Assembly (NCBI GenBank): GCA_905221605.1
Contig: CAJNDS010002625.1
Span: 164,001 to 228,000 of the forward strand
Source of the DNA: Symbiodinium natans
Lineage: Eukaryota > Sar > Dinophyceae > Suessiales > Symbiodiniaceae
DNA: 64,000 nt
Direction: 5' to 3'
Shown: positions 44,410 through 53,767 of the stretch, piece by piece
Layout: the number at the start of each line of letters is the position of its first letter
Position numbering within the stretch: position 1 is the first letter of the stretch
Notes under the pieces: model-generated
The model's input: only the letters and a program-made list of their open reading frames with translations
The model's database searches: none
What the model was told of the DNA's origin: nothing
Made by a program: the position numbers and the translations under genes

Positions 44410-45740
44410 CCCATCATACATGCTCTACGGCTCTACATGCCTTGCAGTCCTGAAGTCGGCGGGCGCCTAGTAAGAAACTCAAGGTGGGCCTTGGTGCGGA
44501 TCCAGAGGGAAGACTCGGGCTTGAGGACTAGAGCTTTGTTTCTTTTTCTAGGTTTCAGATAGGTGAGGCCACAAGGCGATGAGTGCTAATATGGAAACCT
44601 TTCATATAAAGTGTCCATCTCCCAGCCTGTGTCAGTCTGTAGGAAGGGCCTGCTGCACTCGAATGTCAATGTAGTGTATTGCAGTATCTGTCTGAGTGGC
44701 AGCTGAGCTACACCAGCCCCTTTCTTTGAGCATGTTATATCACCCTGATTTTCAATCTCAGCCGACAAGCCGAAAGAGACCCAGAGTCCTGACAGCAACT
44801 CAAAGGTTGAAGTTTGCGAGGCACACGGCTTAGCCCCACGATCACAAACCCGACGTCGCCTTCGACGTGTAGATCCGAAACACCCCCCAGCCCGAAACGC
44901 CAAGCTCCCGAAAGCTCTCACCGGAACTCGAAACTTCCCGGGGCTTCGGCCCTCAACGTGTCAAGGCCAGGCCACAAGGCCAGGGCCGGGCTCTCCACTG
45001 GGAGGCCCAGGTTCTTTGCGATGGTCGGCGACAACGAGCCTTGGAGATCTCTGGCTTTCAATCTGCTTGGAGCTCGGGGGTTTGGTCTTGGCTTCGGCAA
45101 AAGAAGGGTTTGGCCGGTCACTTTCGGGGCTTCAGGGTCGTTTGTTTTGTGAGGTTCTGTGTGGGATCAAAAAAACTTACCTGGGCTTGGAATACTGAGG
45201 AGGTCCAGGAGGTAAGATTCCGGTTTGGGGCTTGGCCTTTGGGGCTTGTAGGCCTTAGGATAGCTATCTGGCGGCTGGACCCAGAAACCAAAGAACAAGT
45301 CAGCACCTGGGGCACTTTCGTCTTTGAAGTGTGAAGGTTGCTTGTTTTCACGTTTCCGGAAGCGTGGCCTGCTAGCTCCCCAGCCATCTGCTAGCCGTCC
45401 ATACACCCCACCATCAGAAGGCATCCTGGAACCAAGCCCTGGAACCATCCTAAACCCCCAATCCCTGAGATGATCCAAGGATCCGAGGGTGTCGTGGGGC
45501 GAGGCGCTGATGTCGGCCCGTTTGCCACTCATCAGTGCCACCTGCACAAGGGGGTTTGGTTGTTGGGGTCAGGGCTTACAAAGTTGGGCTACGAGAAAAG
45601 ACCGTGAAGCATGTAGGGTTTGGGGATTCAGAGGTTCAGCGAGCCATGCTCAACATGTAGCATTTACATTATTATACACTACAGCATCGTAAGCTGCTAC
45701 TTGAATATGCGCAACCTGGAATAATGAATAACGCTCATAC
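44410..45740. other. Stretch without a supported gene
   Basis: Conflicting frames only; no repeats of note. Confidence 0.3.
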
Positions 45741-45744
45741 ACTA

Positions 45745-45960
45745 TTACATAAACAACGAGCCCTCTCTGGCCTCGAGGGTAATGCGTTCTGCCATCGCAA
45801 CAAGAAGCTGAATCCGCAGGCAGAGCAGCAAGTATTTGTTGCAGGCGTCCAGAACTATGCAGAATGTTTCGGCATCCAGATGATAGCTCAAAGTTCCTTT
45901 AGCCTTGAGACGCCAAATTCCTAGTAGCATTTCCCACAAGTTTCCGGGGACAATTGCAGG
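45745..45960 (-). CDS. Candidate exon, possibly PPR-like
   Basis: The frame contains NLWEMLLGIWRLKAKGTLSY and DAETFCIVLDACNKY. The latter resembles the first helix of pentatricopeptide repeats, which bind organellar RNA. With only one candidate unit the assignment is weak. Confidence 0.25.
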   Translation of the reverse strand, partial: PAIVPGNLWEMLLGIWRLKAKGTLSYHLDAETFCIVLDACNKYLLLCLRIQLLVAMAERITLEAREGSLFM

Positions 45961-45979
45961 TCTCATCAGATCCATGGGA

Positions 45980-47395
45980 TGCCCCTCCTGTCAGCAGGTT
46001 GTGTACTCGGCTACTTACTGGTCATGTGTCTTGTGGCATGAGTCCAACAGCGCACACATCTGTAGCCGACCTGCTGACTAATGCTGCAGAAGAAGGGTCT
46101 GGACTTGATGCCCAGCAAACCAACCGTATCACCTCATCTTCGGTGGAACCTATGAGAAAATTCTTCTTGGAAACCAGATACTGTATACTGTCTGGTATGT
46201 TATAGTAAGAAGCTTGGTGTGGCACTATGCTCTATACAGGTACGGTATGCTAGACTGCAAAGTTATGCCTTGTATTGTACAGCATATAATTTGCTATAGT
46301 ATGCGGTTGCTGGATGTGGGGTGAGTGTTTCATGCCAATTCATGTTAGTGCGGGGTGTTGTCTCATGCCATTCATGTCAGCTGGGCTAAAGATTCGCCAC
46401 CCGCCCCGCTCCCTGCACCCCCTGCCTGCTCTTATGATGTTTTGATCAAGTTCCGCATTGTTCGCACGAGCATCACGAGCGGCAGCCAGTCATGCATTTC
46501 GAGTTCAAGATGCACCAAATTCCCGAAACCGCTGCAATCAAGCCTTTGAATTTCCCTCAAAATCCTGTACACGAAGCCGCGTCTGACTTGCCGGCATAAA
46601 GACTCATCAAGGTCCTTTGGAAATCGGATGTGAAGACGAGCTGAATCGAGAGAGCATAAATCCCAAGCCAGCTTTTTCAGCTGGAGGTCACACTGGCGTC
46701 GGTTTGAGTGCTAAAGTTCAATCTAATGCATGCTGGAGGGGGCTCAGGGATCAGCACCAGGAGGTTCTATTTGTGTCAGAATCTGCATGTTCGGGACATG
46801 TCGATTGTGGATTTGCGCCCACCACTGCAGCATTAGAGGGGCTCCAAAAAGCTTGCAAATCAGGATTCTGCCGTCTTTGGCTGCCGCACTCGATTCCCTC
46901 CGCGCACTCGGCGCTGTCTCTCGAGGAGTATCACTTACAAAGCTGCAAGCATGTTGACATGAAGGTAGTGGAGGGTGGCCAGGAACATTTTTTTTTCGGG
47001 CGCCTCTTTGCTACATCAGCAGCACAGTGGGTCGGTCTTGTGAGACCCTCCACAAAGGGTGAAACACCTACGCAGGCCGATCAGCGGCAAAAAACCAAAA
47101 CAACGAGCAAGCACAACCGAAAAAAAGAAGAAAAAGACCGAGCACGTACTAGCAGTGAAAACCCCTCTCTGCGGTCGTTTGGCTTGCCGTTTGCCGTCAC
47201 TTGGCCACTGGCGTGCGCTGGCTTGTAGGCCACTCGCAGCCTACAGCACTCGCAGCGGTTGGCCACTTGCAGCATCTGGACAATTGGCGGCAGGCTTGCC
47301 GTCACTTGGTCACTCGCGGCAGCGTCTGGCGGTCAATTGTCAATGGGTGCACTTGCACGCTCGCTCGCCTTGTCAATTGGCCAGCAGCGATAATA
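45980..47395. other. Stretch without a supported gene
   Basis: AT-rich GTATACTG/TATAGTATG patches at 46180-46310, and GGCCACTTGCAGC-type short repeats at 47200-47320. A 203-codon plus frame (46617-47228) looks like chance. Confidence 0.3.
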
Positions 47396-47424
47396 GAGAA
47401 AGTAGGTTTATGGGGGGGTTTTTT

Positions 47425-48008
47425 TTTGAGCAAAAAAACGTTCCAAAATGGCTCTTTGAGTGAGAGGGGTGTGAGGAGAGGTGTTCATTGCTGGAAAAAC
47501 GCTCAACTTGGCTCCAAAACAGCACCTTCAACCTGAGTAGGCTTATGGGTTTTTTTTTATTTTAAGCCAAAAAACGCTCCAAAATGGCTCTTTGAGTGAG
47601 AGGGGTGTGAGGAGGAGGTGTTCATTGCTGGAAAAAACGCTCAACTTGGCTCCAAAACAGCACCTTCAACCTGAGTAGGCTTATGGGTTTTTTTTTAAGC
47701 CAAAAAACGCTCCAAAATGGCTCTTTGAGTGAGAGGGTGTGAGGAGGAGGTGTTCATTGCTGGAAAAAACGCTCAACTTGGCTCCAAAACAGCACCTTCA
47801 ACCTGAGTAGGCTTATGGGTTTTTTTAAGCCAAAAAAACGCTTCAAAAAACACTTCCTTCGACAGAGCAGAATCGCAGGGCATGAATTTTGGTGGAAAAA
47901 ACGCTCAACTTCGCTCCAAAATAGCACCTTTCAACCTGAGTAAGCCTGCAGGGATAATTGTCTTAAAGCGGAAAAAAGCTCAACTTCGCTGCAAAACAGC
48001 CCCTTCTT
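47425..48008. repeat. About 130-bp satellite, four to five copies
   Basis: The unit begins near CGCTCCAAAATGGCTCTTTG, runs through GAGGTGTTCATTGCTGGAAA and CAGCACCTTCAACCTGAGTA, and ends in a T-run plus AAGCCAAAAA. Copies start at about 47439, 47573, 47708 and 47840 (degenerate), with a last partial copy to 48008. The first three are nearly identical apart from T-run length. Confidence 0.9.
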
Positions 48009-48113
48009 GTTTCAAAAACGGCCCATTAATGACTCAATAATGATTCAAGATGATTCAACAATGACTCAAGATGACTCAAACATGACGCAAAATGATTCAA
48101 TAATGACACAACA

Positions 48114-48838
48114 ATGCAGGGTGGCAGGGCAGCAGTGGCAGGGCAGCAGTGGCGGAGTGGCAGGGCAGCAGTGCAAGTGCGGAGTGGGCAGGGCGGCGAG
48201 GGCAGCAGAGCGGAATGGCGGAGCAGCAGTGGCAGCAGTGGCAAAGGGCGGAGTGGCAGAGCAGCAGGGCGGAGTGGCAGGGCAGCAGGGCGGAGTGACA
48301 GGGCAGCAGGGCGGAGTGGCAGGGCAGCAGGGCGGAGTGACAGGGCAGTGGCGGAGTGGCAGGGCAGCAGTGGCGGAGTGGCAGGGCAGCAGTGCGGAGT
48401 GGGCAGCGTGGCAGGGCAGCAGTGGCAGGGCAGCAGGGCGGAGTGGCAGGGCAGCAGGCAGGGCAGCAGTGGCAGGGCAGCAGTGTGGCGGAGTGGCAGG
48501 GCAGCAGTGCGAGTGGCAGGGCAGCAGCAAGAGCGGAACAGAACAGCAGGGCATGGCAGGGCAGCAGTTGCAGAGCAGCAGAAGTAACAGAACAGGCGAG
48601 CAGGAACAGCAGGGCGGAGTGGCAGCAGTGGCAGCAGGGCGGAGTGGCAGGGTAGCAGTGGCGGCAGGGCAGCAGGGCGGAGTGGCAGGGGCAGTGGCAG
48701 GGCAGCAGTGCGGAGGGCAGGGCAGCAGTGCAGAGTGGGCAGGGTGGCAGGGCAGCAGTGGCAGGGCAGCAGCAGTGACAGGGCAGCAGGGCGGAGTGGC
48801 AGAGCAGCAGTGGCAGCAGCAGCAGTGGCAGCCACCGA
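48114..48838. repeat. GGCAGGGCAGCAGTGGCGGAGT minisatellite
   Basis: About 725 bp of shuffled short units: GGCAGGGCAGCA, GTGGCGGAGT, GGGCGGAGT. All six frames are long and compositionally simple for this reason; none is called as a gene. The array ends 15 bp from the end of the dioxygenase-like frame. Confidence 0.95.
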
Positions 48839-48852
48839 TGGGAAAAAACTCG

Positions 48853-49422
48853 TCAATCTGTGTCGACGCGTTCTGGTACGGGGAAATTCAAACATGCCAA
48901 TTCTTCGCGGTTTTCATCGGAGCATCGTCTAAAAGCCGTGGGAGTGTACGCCGCAATCGCCCACATATGCCCTTCATGAGGTTCGACTTTATGGAATCGA
49001 CGGGCGTTGAACGACACTGAGCAGTCGTGCATGTCGATCCAGGAGCCTCGAAGCCGATGAATTTTCTTTTTCATCACCACCTCATCAGGCGAAGTGCCTT
49101 CGTCATCTTCGACCCATACTCTGCCTCCCGTGTATCGTCCGAGCGCGATTGCGTAGTTCGGAATGCCGATCATATTTCCCATGTCTCGGTGAAGCCCGAT
49201 GCTTGGGTTCAGAATCACCGCGAGGGAGGTCCATTTTCCATCCGGAATGCGATCGCGCAAGAAGTGATTAAGCGCAATGCATGCTTCTTTCGCGTCGGAA
49301 GCTTTTGACATGCTGGGAGCATTGCCTCCAAAAGCATAAAGCCCCAGGGTGCAGTAAATCTCATATGATCCCGGCCAATGCCTCGTTGACGCCCACGATG
49401 CTTCCATTCCGGGGACAAACAA
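48853..49422 (-). CDS. 2OG-Fe(II) dioxygenase-like domain, partial
   Basis: The frame has no ATG at its beginning (48853-49422 opens with TTG), so it is an internal or broken piece. It holds IGLHRDMGN with the H-x-D metal pair, then YTGGRVWVEDDEG, and about 50 residues later RRFHKVEPHEGHMWAIAAYT with the second metal His and a candidate 2-oxoglutarate-binding Arg region upstream. This fits the double-stranded beta-helix of 2OG-Fe(II) enzymes. The substrate is unknown. It resembles domains I associate, from memory, with repeated dinoflagellate and retroelement-linked proteins; that link is not tested. The end at 48853 lies at a minisatellite and may be truncated. Confidence 0.5.
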   Translation of the reverse strand: MFVPGMEASWASTRHWPGSYEIYCTLGLYAFGGNAPSMSKASDAKEACIALNHFLRDRIPDGKWTSLAVILNPSIGLHRDMGNMIGIPNYAIALGRYTGGRVWVEDDEGTSPDEVVMKKKIHRLRGSWIDMHDCSVSFNARRFHKVEPHEGHMWAIAAYTPTAFRRCSDENREELACLNFPVPERVDTD

Positions 49423-49435
49423 TCCAGCAGCCGAA

Positions 49436-50682
49436 CTAGATTTTGATTAGAAGGATTTTGCATGACAGATTCGCAAGCAGGGAGTTGATTGACTGGCAGA
49501 ATTGAAGAGTTGCCAGACTCACCTTCGACCCACCCCCTCCGACGTGGCGAAGGTGCAGAGGCTCTGGTTCGTCTGTGACACGCACGGAGACGGTGCCCGC
49601 CTTGAGGTTCAGGAACTGATTGGTCGGAAGCAGGGGCTCCACGGCTCCACCGTGTCCGCCTGGATGCCGTGGCGACGCCCAGGCTGCTGTCTGCGAAGAT
49701 GCGCCCCATGGTCAGCATGTTGACCCCCGTCTTGACGTCTTGAGACTGAACTGGCTCGAGGACAGGTCGGCCACGGCGGCCCCGTTGGAAGCCTCGAACT
49801 CGATGCCCAGGCTGCCGCCCCGCAGCGTGAGGAAGTCGCCCCCGTTGGCCCGCACGTCATTGACGAGCAGGGGATCCGAGGGGGGCGCCCCCGCCAGGGC
49901 GTAGCGTGAATCCGATTCACTCTTGCTGTAAGTAACAGTCGCAGGTCAGCTGCAGCGTGGCGGAGTTGCCGAGGATGAGGTTCGCTCCCAGACACGCCTG
50001 GGGCAACAACGCTCGGATCATTCTCGGAGTGAAGTTGTCGAGCACCATAGGAATGATGCCTCCCCCACCGGCGTTGCCGTTGACCACGTGGTAGCGGGAG
50101 TCGAGGGGCGTAGTCGGTGTTGGAGAAGTACCTGCCGTCGCTCTCGCTCTTCGAGTAGCAGCCGCAGGTCAGTTGCACCGTGGCGGAGTTGCCGAGGATG
50201 AGGTTCGCCCCCAGGGGCGCCTGGGGCAGTAACGCTCCGCCTCCGGCGTTGCCGTTGACGGGATGATACCGGGCATCGCCCCTGCGCTTCGGTGAGGAGC
50301 CCAGGAGCTGATCTGGCTCGCGATCTCTGCCGAGGTCTCGCCCACCAGTAGTTAGTGAGCTCGGGGCGACGGAGCTGTCGATGTCGGCCTGTGTGGCGTA
50401 CTGCGAAACGTTCAGGGAGTTTACCTCGGCCTGTGTGTACGTCTGCGCGGTGGAGTAGGACTGGCACTCCAGCTGCAGCGTGTTGCCCGAGTTCTGGAGC
50501 GTGGCTACGAGGAGCCCGGTGAAGTTCCGGGGAGGGCCTGCCCTGTCAGGAGCTCCCAGGTGGTGTTCCCGCTCCAGGCGGGCGCATTGTCGAAGTGTCT
50601 CCGACCTCACGACCACGGACGGCCGAATCTTCGGCAAGTTCTTCACACAGTCGGAGGTCCTAGAGCGATTGCAGTCGTGCAT
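49436..50682 (-). pseudogene. Tail-fibre-like repeat protein, frameshifted
   Basis: An ATG at 50682 opens a frame with YSTAQTYTQAEVNSLNVSQY. Then follow two to three repeats of the pattern RYHPVNGNAGGGALLPQAP, LILGNSATVQLTC and YSKSESDGRYF. The readable protein moves between frames: RYHVVNGNAGGGGIIPMVL and QQE stop (50110-49920), then YALAGAPPSDPLLVNDVRAN to AAVADLSSSQFSLKT (49905-49740), then MLTMGRIFADSSLGVATA (49720-49665), then FLNLKAGTVSVRV (49620-49580). YTxxEVN/YSKSESD and the Gly/Asn/Val-rich beta pattern resemble trimeric phage tail-fibre and beta-helix stalks. Several frame breaks argue for a decaying gene, unless the assembly carries indels. Confidence 0.55.
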
Positions 50683-51107
50683 TCAGGGGGCAGTTCTTTT
50701 CTGAAGGTGAAGATGGATTGGCAGCGCGTGCGCATCTGGGGCGCGCTAGGCGAGGTTGTGAAGGATCCAGGGAACCTCGCGGGCAGGGAGTGTAAGGTAA
50801 AGCGCGAACAGCGACAGCTGTGGCTGATGACGAACACGTGCGGCGTCTTGGTTGAAGTCACGGACATTACAAGTGAGCACGCATCGGTGTGTTCGACCTC
50901 TGAGGCCCCTTCCACCCCCCACTTACTTCGGCTACGACATCATCGTGGCCTCAGCTCCTCGGCGAAAGCGGTTCCGTAGCGCAGGTAGCCTGGAAAAACG
51001 CGCGAGTTGGTGGTAAGCGTTGCTTGCTGTCCTAGGGTTCACGGGCTTCCCCCTCCTGTCACTGCGTCTCGCGTTTGTGCTCAGAGGGTTTTTTTCTCGG
51101 TCAAGGG

Positions 51108-51960
51108 GTTTCCTAGGTGACTCTGTATGAAAGGTTTGCGAGGTGTGCAAGCCGGTTTTAGACAACTGTAAGTCCTGTAAAAGAAAACCCCTTCGTCTCA
51201 GCTCCCAGACACCTCGGACCCTTCGTTTCGCCTAGCAGGCGCTGCTTGGTGGCTGCTGGGTGAACGCGCGGAGCCCTGATCGCGGGTTTTTTCTGTTCAA
51301 TTATGGTAGGAGGGTGTGTTGGTTCGTCGGAGGGGCATACTGCAAGTGAGGGTGCTCGTGGGGTTTCTTTGCGACTCTGCGCGAAAGGTTTGTGAGGAGT
51401 GCTAGTACGCGAGCAGGAGTGATCACATCTGCTGAAGGACATGTTTTAGACTACGAAACTGTAAGTCCTGTAAAAAAAAACTTTCGTTTCAGCTCCCAGA
51501 AACCCCGAACGCTTCGTCTCGCCCATCAGGTGCTGCTTGGGGGGCTGCTGGGTGACCGCTCGGAGCTTTGATCGCAGGGTTTTTTCTGTTCAATTATGGT
51601 AGGAGCGTTCGAGTGAGGGTGTGGTTAGGACGTGGGTAGGGTGTGAGCCTCATGGGGGTTTCCTTTGTGACTCTGTGTGAAAGGTTTGCGAGGTGTGCTC
51701 CTGCGCGAGCAGACTTTTTTAGACTACGAAACTGTAAGTCCTGTAAAAAAAAAAAAACCCTTTCGTCTCAGCTCCCAGAAACCCCGGACGCTTCGTCTCG
51801 CCTATCAGGTGCTGCTTGGCGGTTGCTGGCTGACAGCTCGGAGCTCTGATTGCAGGTTTTTTTGGTTGGAGCATTCGTCGGCTTGTCGCAGGAACATAGT
51901 GCACGCGAGGGCGGCGTTAGGACGTTTGCTGGGTGTGAACCTCGTGGCGAGCCTTCCCAG
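51108..51960. repeat. About 300-bp tandem repeat, three copies
   Basis: Copies begin near 51108, 51363 and 51656. Each contains GTGACTCTGTGTGAAAGGTT, TTTTAGACTACGAAACTGTA continuing AGTCCTGTAAAA, CAGCTCCCAGAAACCCCGGA, GCTGCTTGG, and (copies 1-2) GTTCAATTATGGTAGGAG. The A-run after CCTGT varies in length. The array lies immediately 5' of the plus-strand gene at 52197, in the divergent region between it and the tail-fibre-like gene. Confidence 0.85.
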
Positions 51961-52196
51961 GCGAGGCGACATCGTCATCATCAATCATTCGGGCATCCTA
52001 ATCGCGCGCACATTTGCGTGTTTTTTGAAGGGATTTGAGACTGGAGTGCGCTGAAGGTTCTGCGAGCGTCGAACGATTCACAGGCGTTACGAAGTGAGAG
52101 TCCTTCACGCATGTTTCAGTTTGTTGTTGTCCCTCGTCAGCCATTTTCATTCTCATCCCACCGCCTCTTGTCATTTCATCGCTTGTGCGTCGAGCA

Positions 52197-52846
52197 ATGC
52201 CTGATCAACACTCCAAGGAGAATCGCGAGAAGGCACAGCTGCGGAAAGAAGTCAATGACGAGGTCACTCGCAAGGGGCGACCTTTGAGTGAAGAGGAAAT
52301 TCAGTCCAAGCTGGCCCGCATTGCCGAATTGAGCGAGATTCAGAAATCGAACCAGAAAGCCAAGGAAGAGACGGTGCAGGAGGTCAACACACACACGAGC
52401 ACCGTTGTCGAGAAGGTCGGCTCGCAGTTGAGCGATAAGATGGACACGAACAGCATCGAGATCAAGGCAAAAATGGACGCAAACAGCGCAGCGATGAAGG
52501 CGAGCACCGACGAGATCAAGGCGGATACCGTTGCTATCCACGCGAAGCTGGACCGCATCGAGGAGGCTTTGACCAAGAACGTGCGGCCCAAGGGGGGCGA
52601 ACGCAAGAAAAGTCGGACGAGAAGAAGAAGGAACGCGATGAGAAGAAGAAAGAAGCGGCCGAACAAAAGAAGCGAGAAGACGAGGCTCGCATGGTGGAGA
52701 AGGAGGAACGCAAGCGCAAACTCGACGAGGCAAACGCCAAGATTGCGGAGGCCAAGAGAGTAAAGAAGGAGCTCCTAGTAAATTTCACTAAATCACCCGG
52801 GGCCATGGTCCAGTTGCTGTTTCTCACAACAAGGCAACAGCTCTGA
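52197..52846 (+). CDS. Charged coiled-coil protein with one frameshift
   Basis: The ATG at 52197 opens MPDQHSKENREKAQLRKEV. The first 130 residues are Lys/Glu/Ser-rich and helical, with a quasi-repeat SDKMDTNSIEIKAKMDANSA. Near 52600, in or beside a run of six G, the reading frame shifts by one; past that point the other frame continues naturally as KSDEKKKERDEKKKEAAEQK and on to NFTKSPGAMVQLLFLTTRQQ before TGA at 52844-52846. Without the shift the frame turns into low-quality Arg-rich sequence and stops at 52763. One missing base or an assembly error explains this best. No family is recognised. It is the only convincing plus-strand gene in the window. Confidence 0.6.
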
Positions 52847-53160
52847 TTTTGAGCCGGGGTTGACAATTAAATCTGGATGGGGTTCCAAAGCTCTGACTTT
52901 GCGCCGGGTTGCAAATGAAGACTCGATGAGTCTGAAAAATCTGTTTGGAAATGGTTTTGAAAAATCCAGGCTGATGAACCCAGTTGATTTTGAGTACAAG
53001 CTCTGATTTTGAGCCGGGGTTGAAAATTACATCTGGATGGGTCTCCAAAGCTCTGATTTTGAGCCGGGGTTGCAAATGAAGACTCCATGGGTCTGAAAAA
53101 TCTGTTTGGAAACGGTTTTGAAAAATCCAAGCTGAAGAACCCATTTTTGGTTTGAGTGAG
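52838..53160. repeat. About 165-bp tandem duplication
   Basis: AGCTCTGATTTTGAGCCGGG, ATCTGGATGG, GCAAATGAAGACTC and AATCTGTTTGGAAACGGTTT occur in the same order at about 52838-52985 and 53000-53150. The element AGCTCTGATTTTGAGCCGGG appears four times with small changes. The first copy overlaps the stop codon region of the plus-strand gene. Confidence 0.85.
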
Positions 53161-53337
53161 CCTTGAAAAGAAAAAAATATCAGCCGGACAAGGCCACAGT
53201 GCGGCACAAGGGCCGTGATGAGGCCACAATCTCTGTTTTGAGACGGGCTTTGAATCACCTTCGAGCCGGAAGAGTCCAAAGAGGATATTCAGGGTTCCAC
53301 AAACTCTGTAGTAGAGTTTTCTGGGGCAAGGCCTAGA

Positions 53338-53395
53338 ACTAACCCTAAACCCTAAACCCTAAACCCTAGAACCCGTGCAACCTCAGAACCCTAAA
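53338..53395. repeat. Telomere-like array in the convergent intergenic region
   Basis: CCCTAAA units between the ends of the plus-strand gene and the minus-strand gene at 53.8 kb. A C-run with one A follows at 53447-53463. Confidence 0.85.
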
Positions 53396-53767
53396 GCCGT
53401 GCTAGTGTGTAGACTCACGACCGAAACTCAACCTGTACCAGCAGCCCCCCCCCCACCCCCCCTGCATTCTCATGTCTATCGAGGTTTCCAATAATATGCA
53501 ACATAGGAAGAAAAAAAGAACCATGCGCACTACACAGACAAGCCTTCAGACAAGCACGAGTGAACTCAGTGAACCAGCGTTTCTTTTTTCGGGCAGCTGA
53601 GCGAAATCACTTCACAGCTTGCGCAAAAAGCTTTCTGGGTTCTCTCCCCCTCTCCCTGTCCTACTGTTTCACACGATGGACCCACATGCCACTGCTGCAC
53701 AGTAAGCACTGCCATCGTGATCCAACCCGCGGTGCTTCAAGCATCACGCCCGGAAGAACTGGGTCGA

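Noticed and set aside
48007-49020. Gln/Gly/Ala-rich plus frame of 337 codons and Cys/Pro/Leu-rich minus frames
   Set aside because: Pure by-product of the GGCAGGGCAGCA minisatellite.
52130-52160. Possible relict spliced-leader sequence near CAGCCATTTTCATTCTCATC
   Set aside because: Only a short part resembles the dinoflagellate spliced leader and its 3' half does not match.
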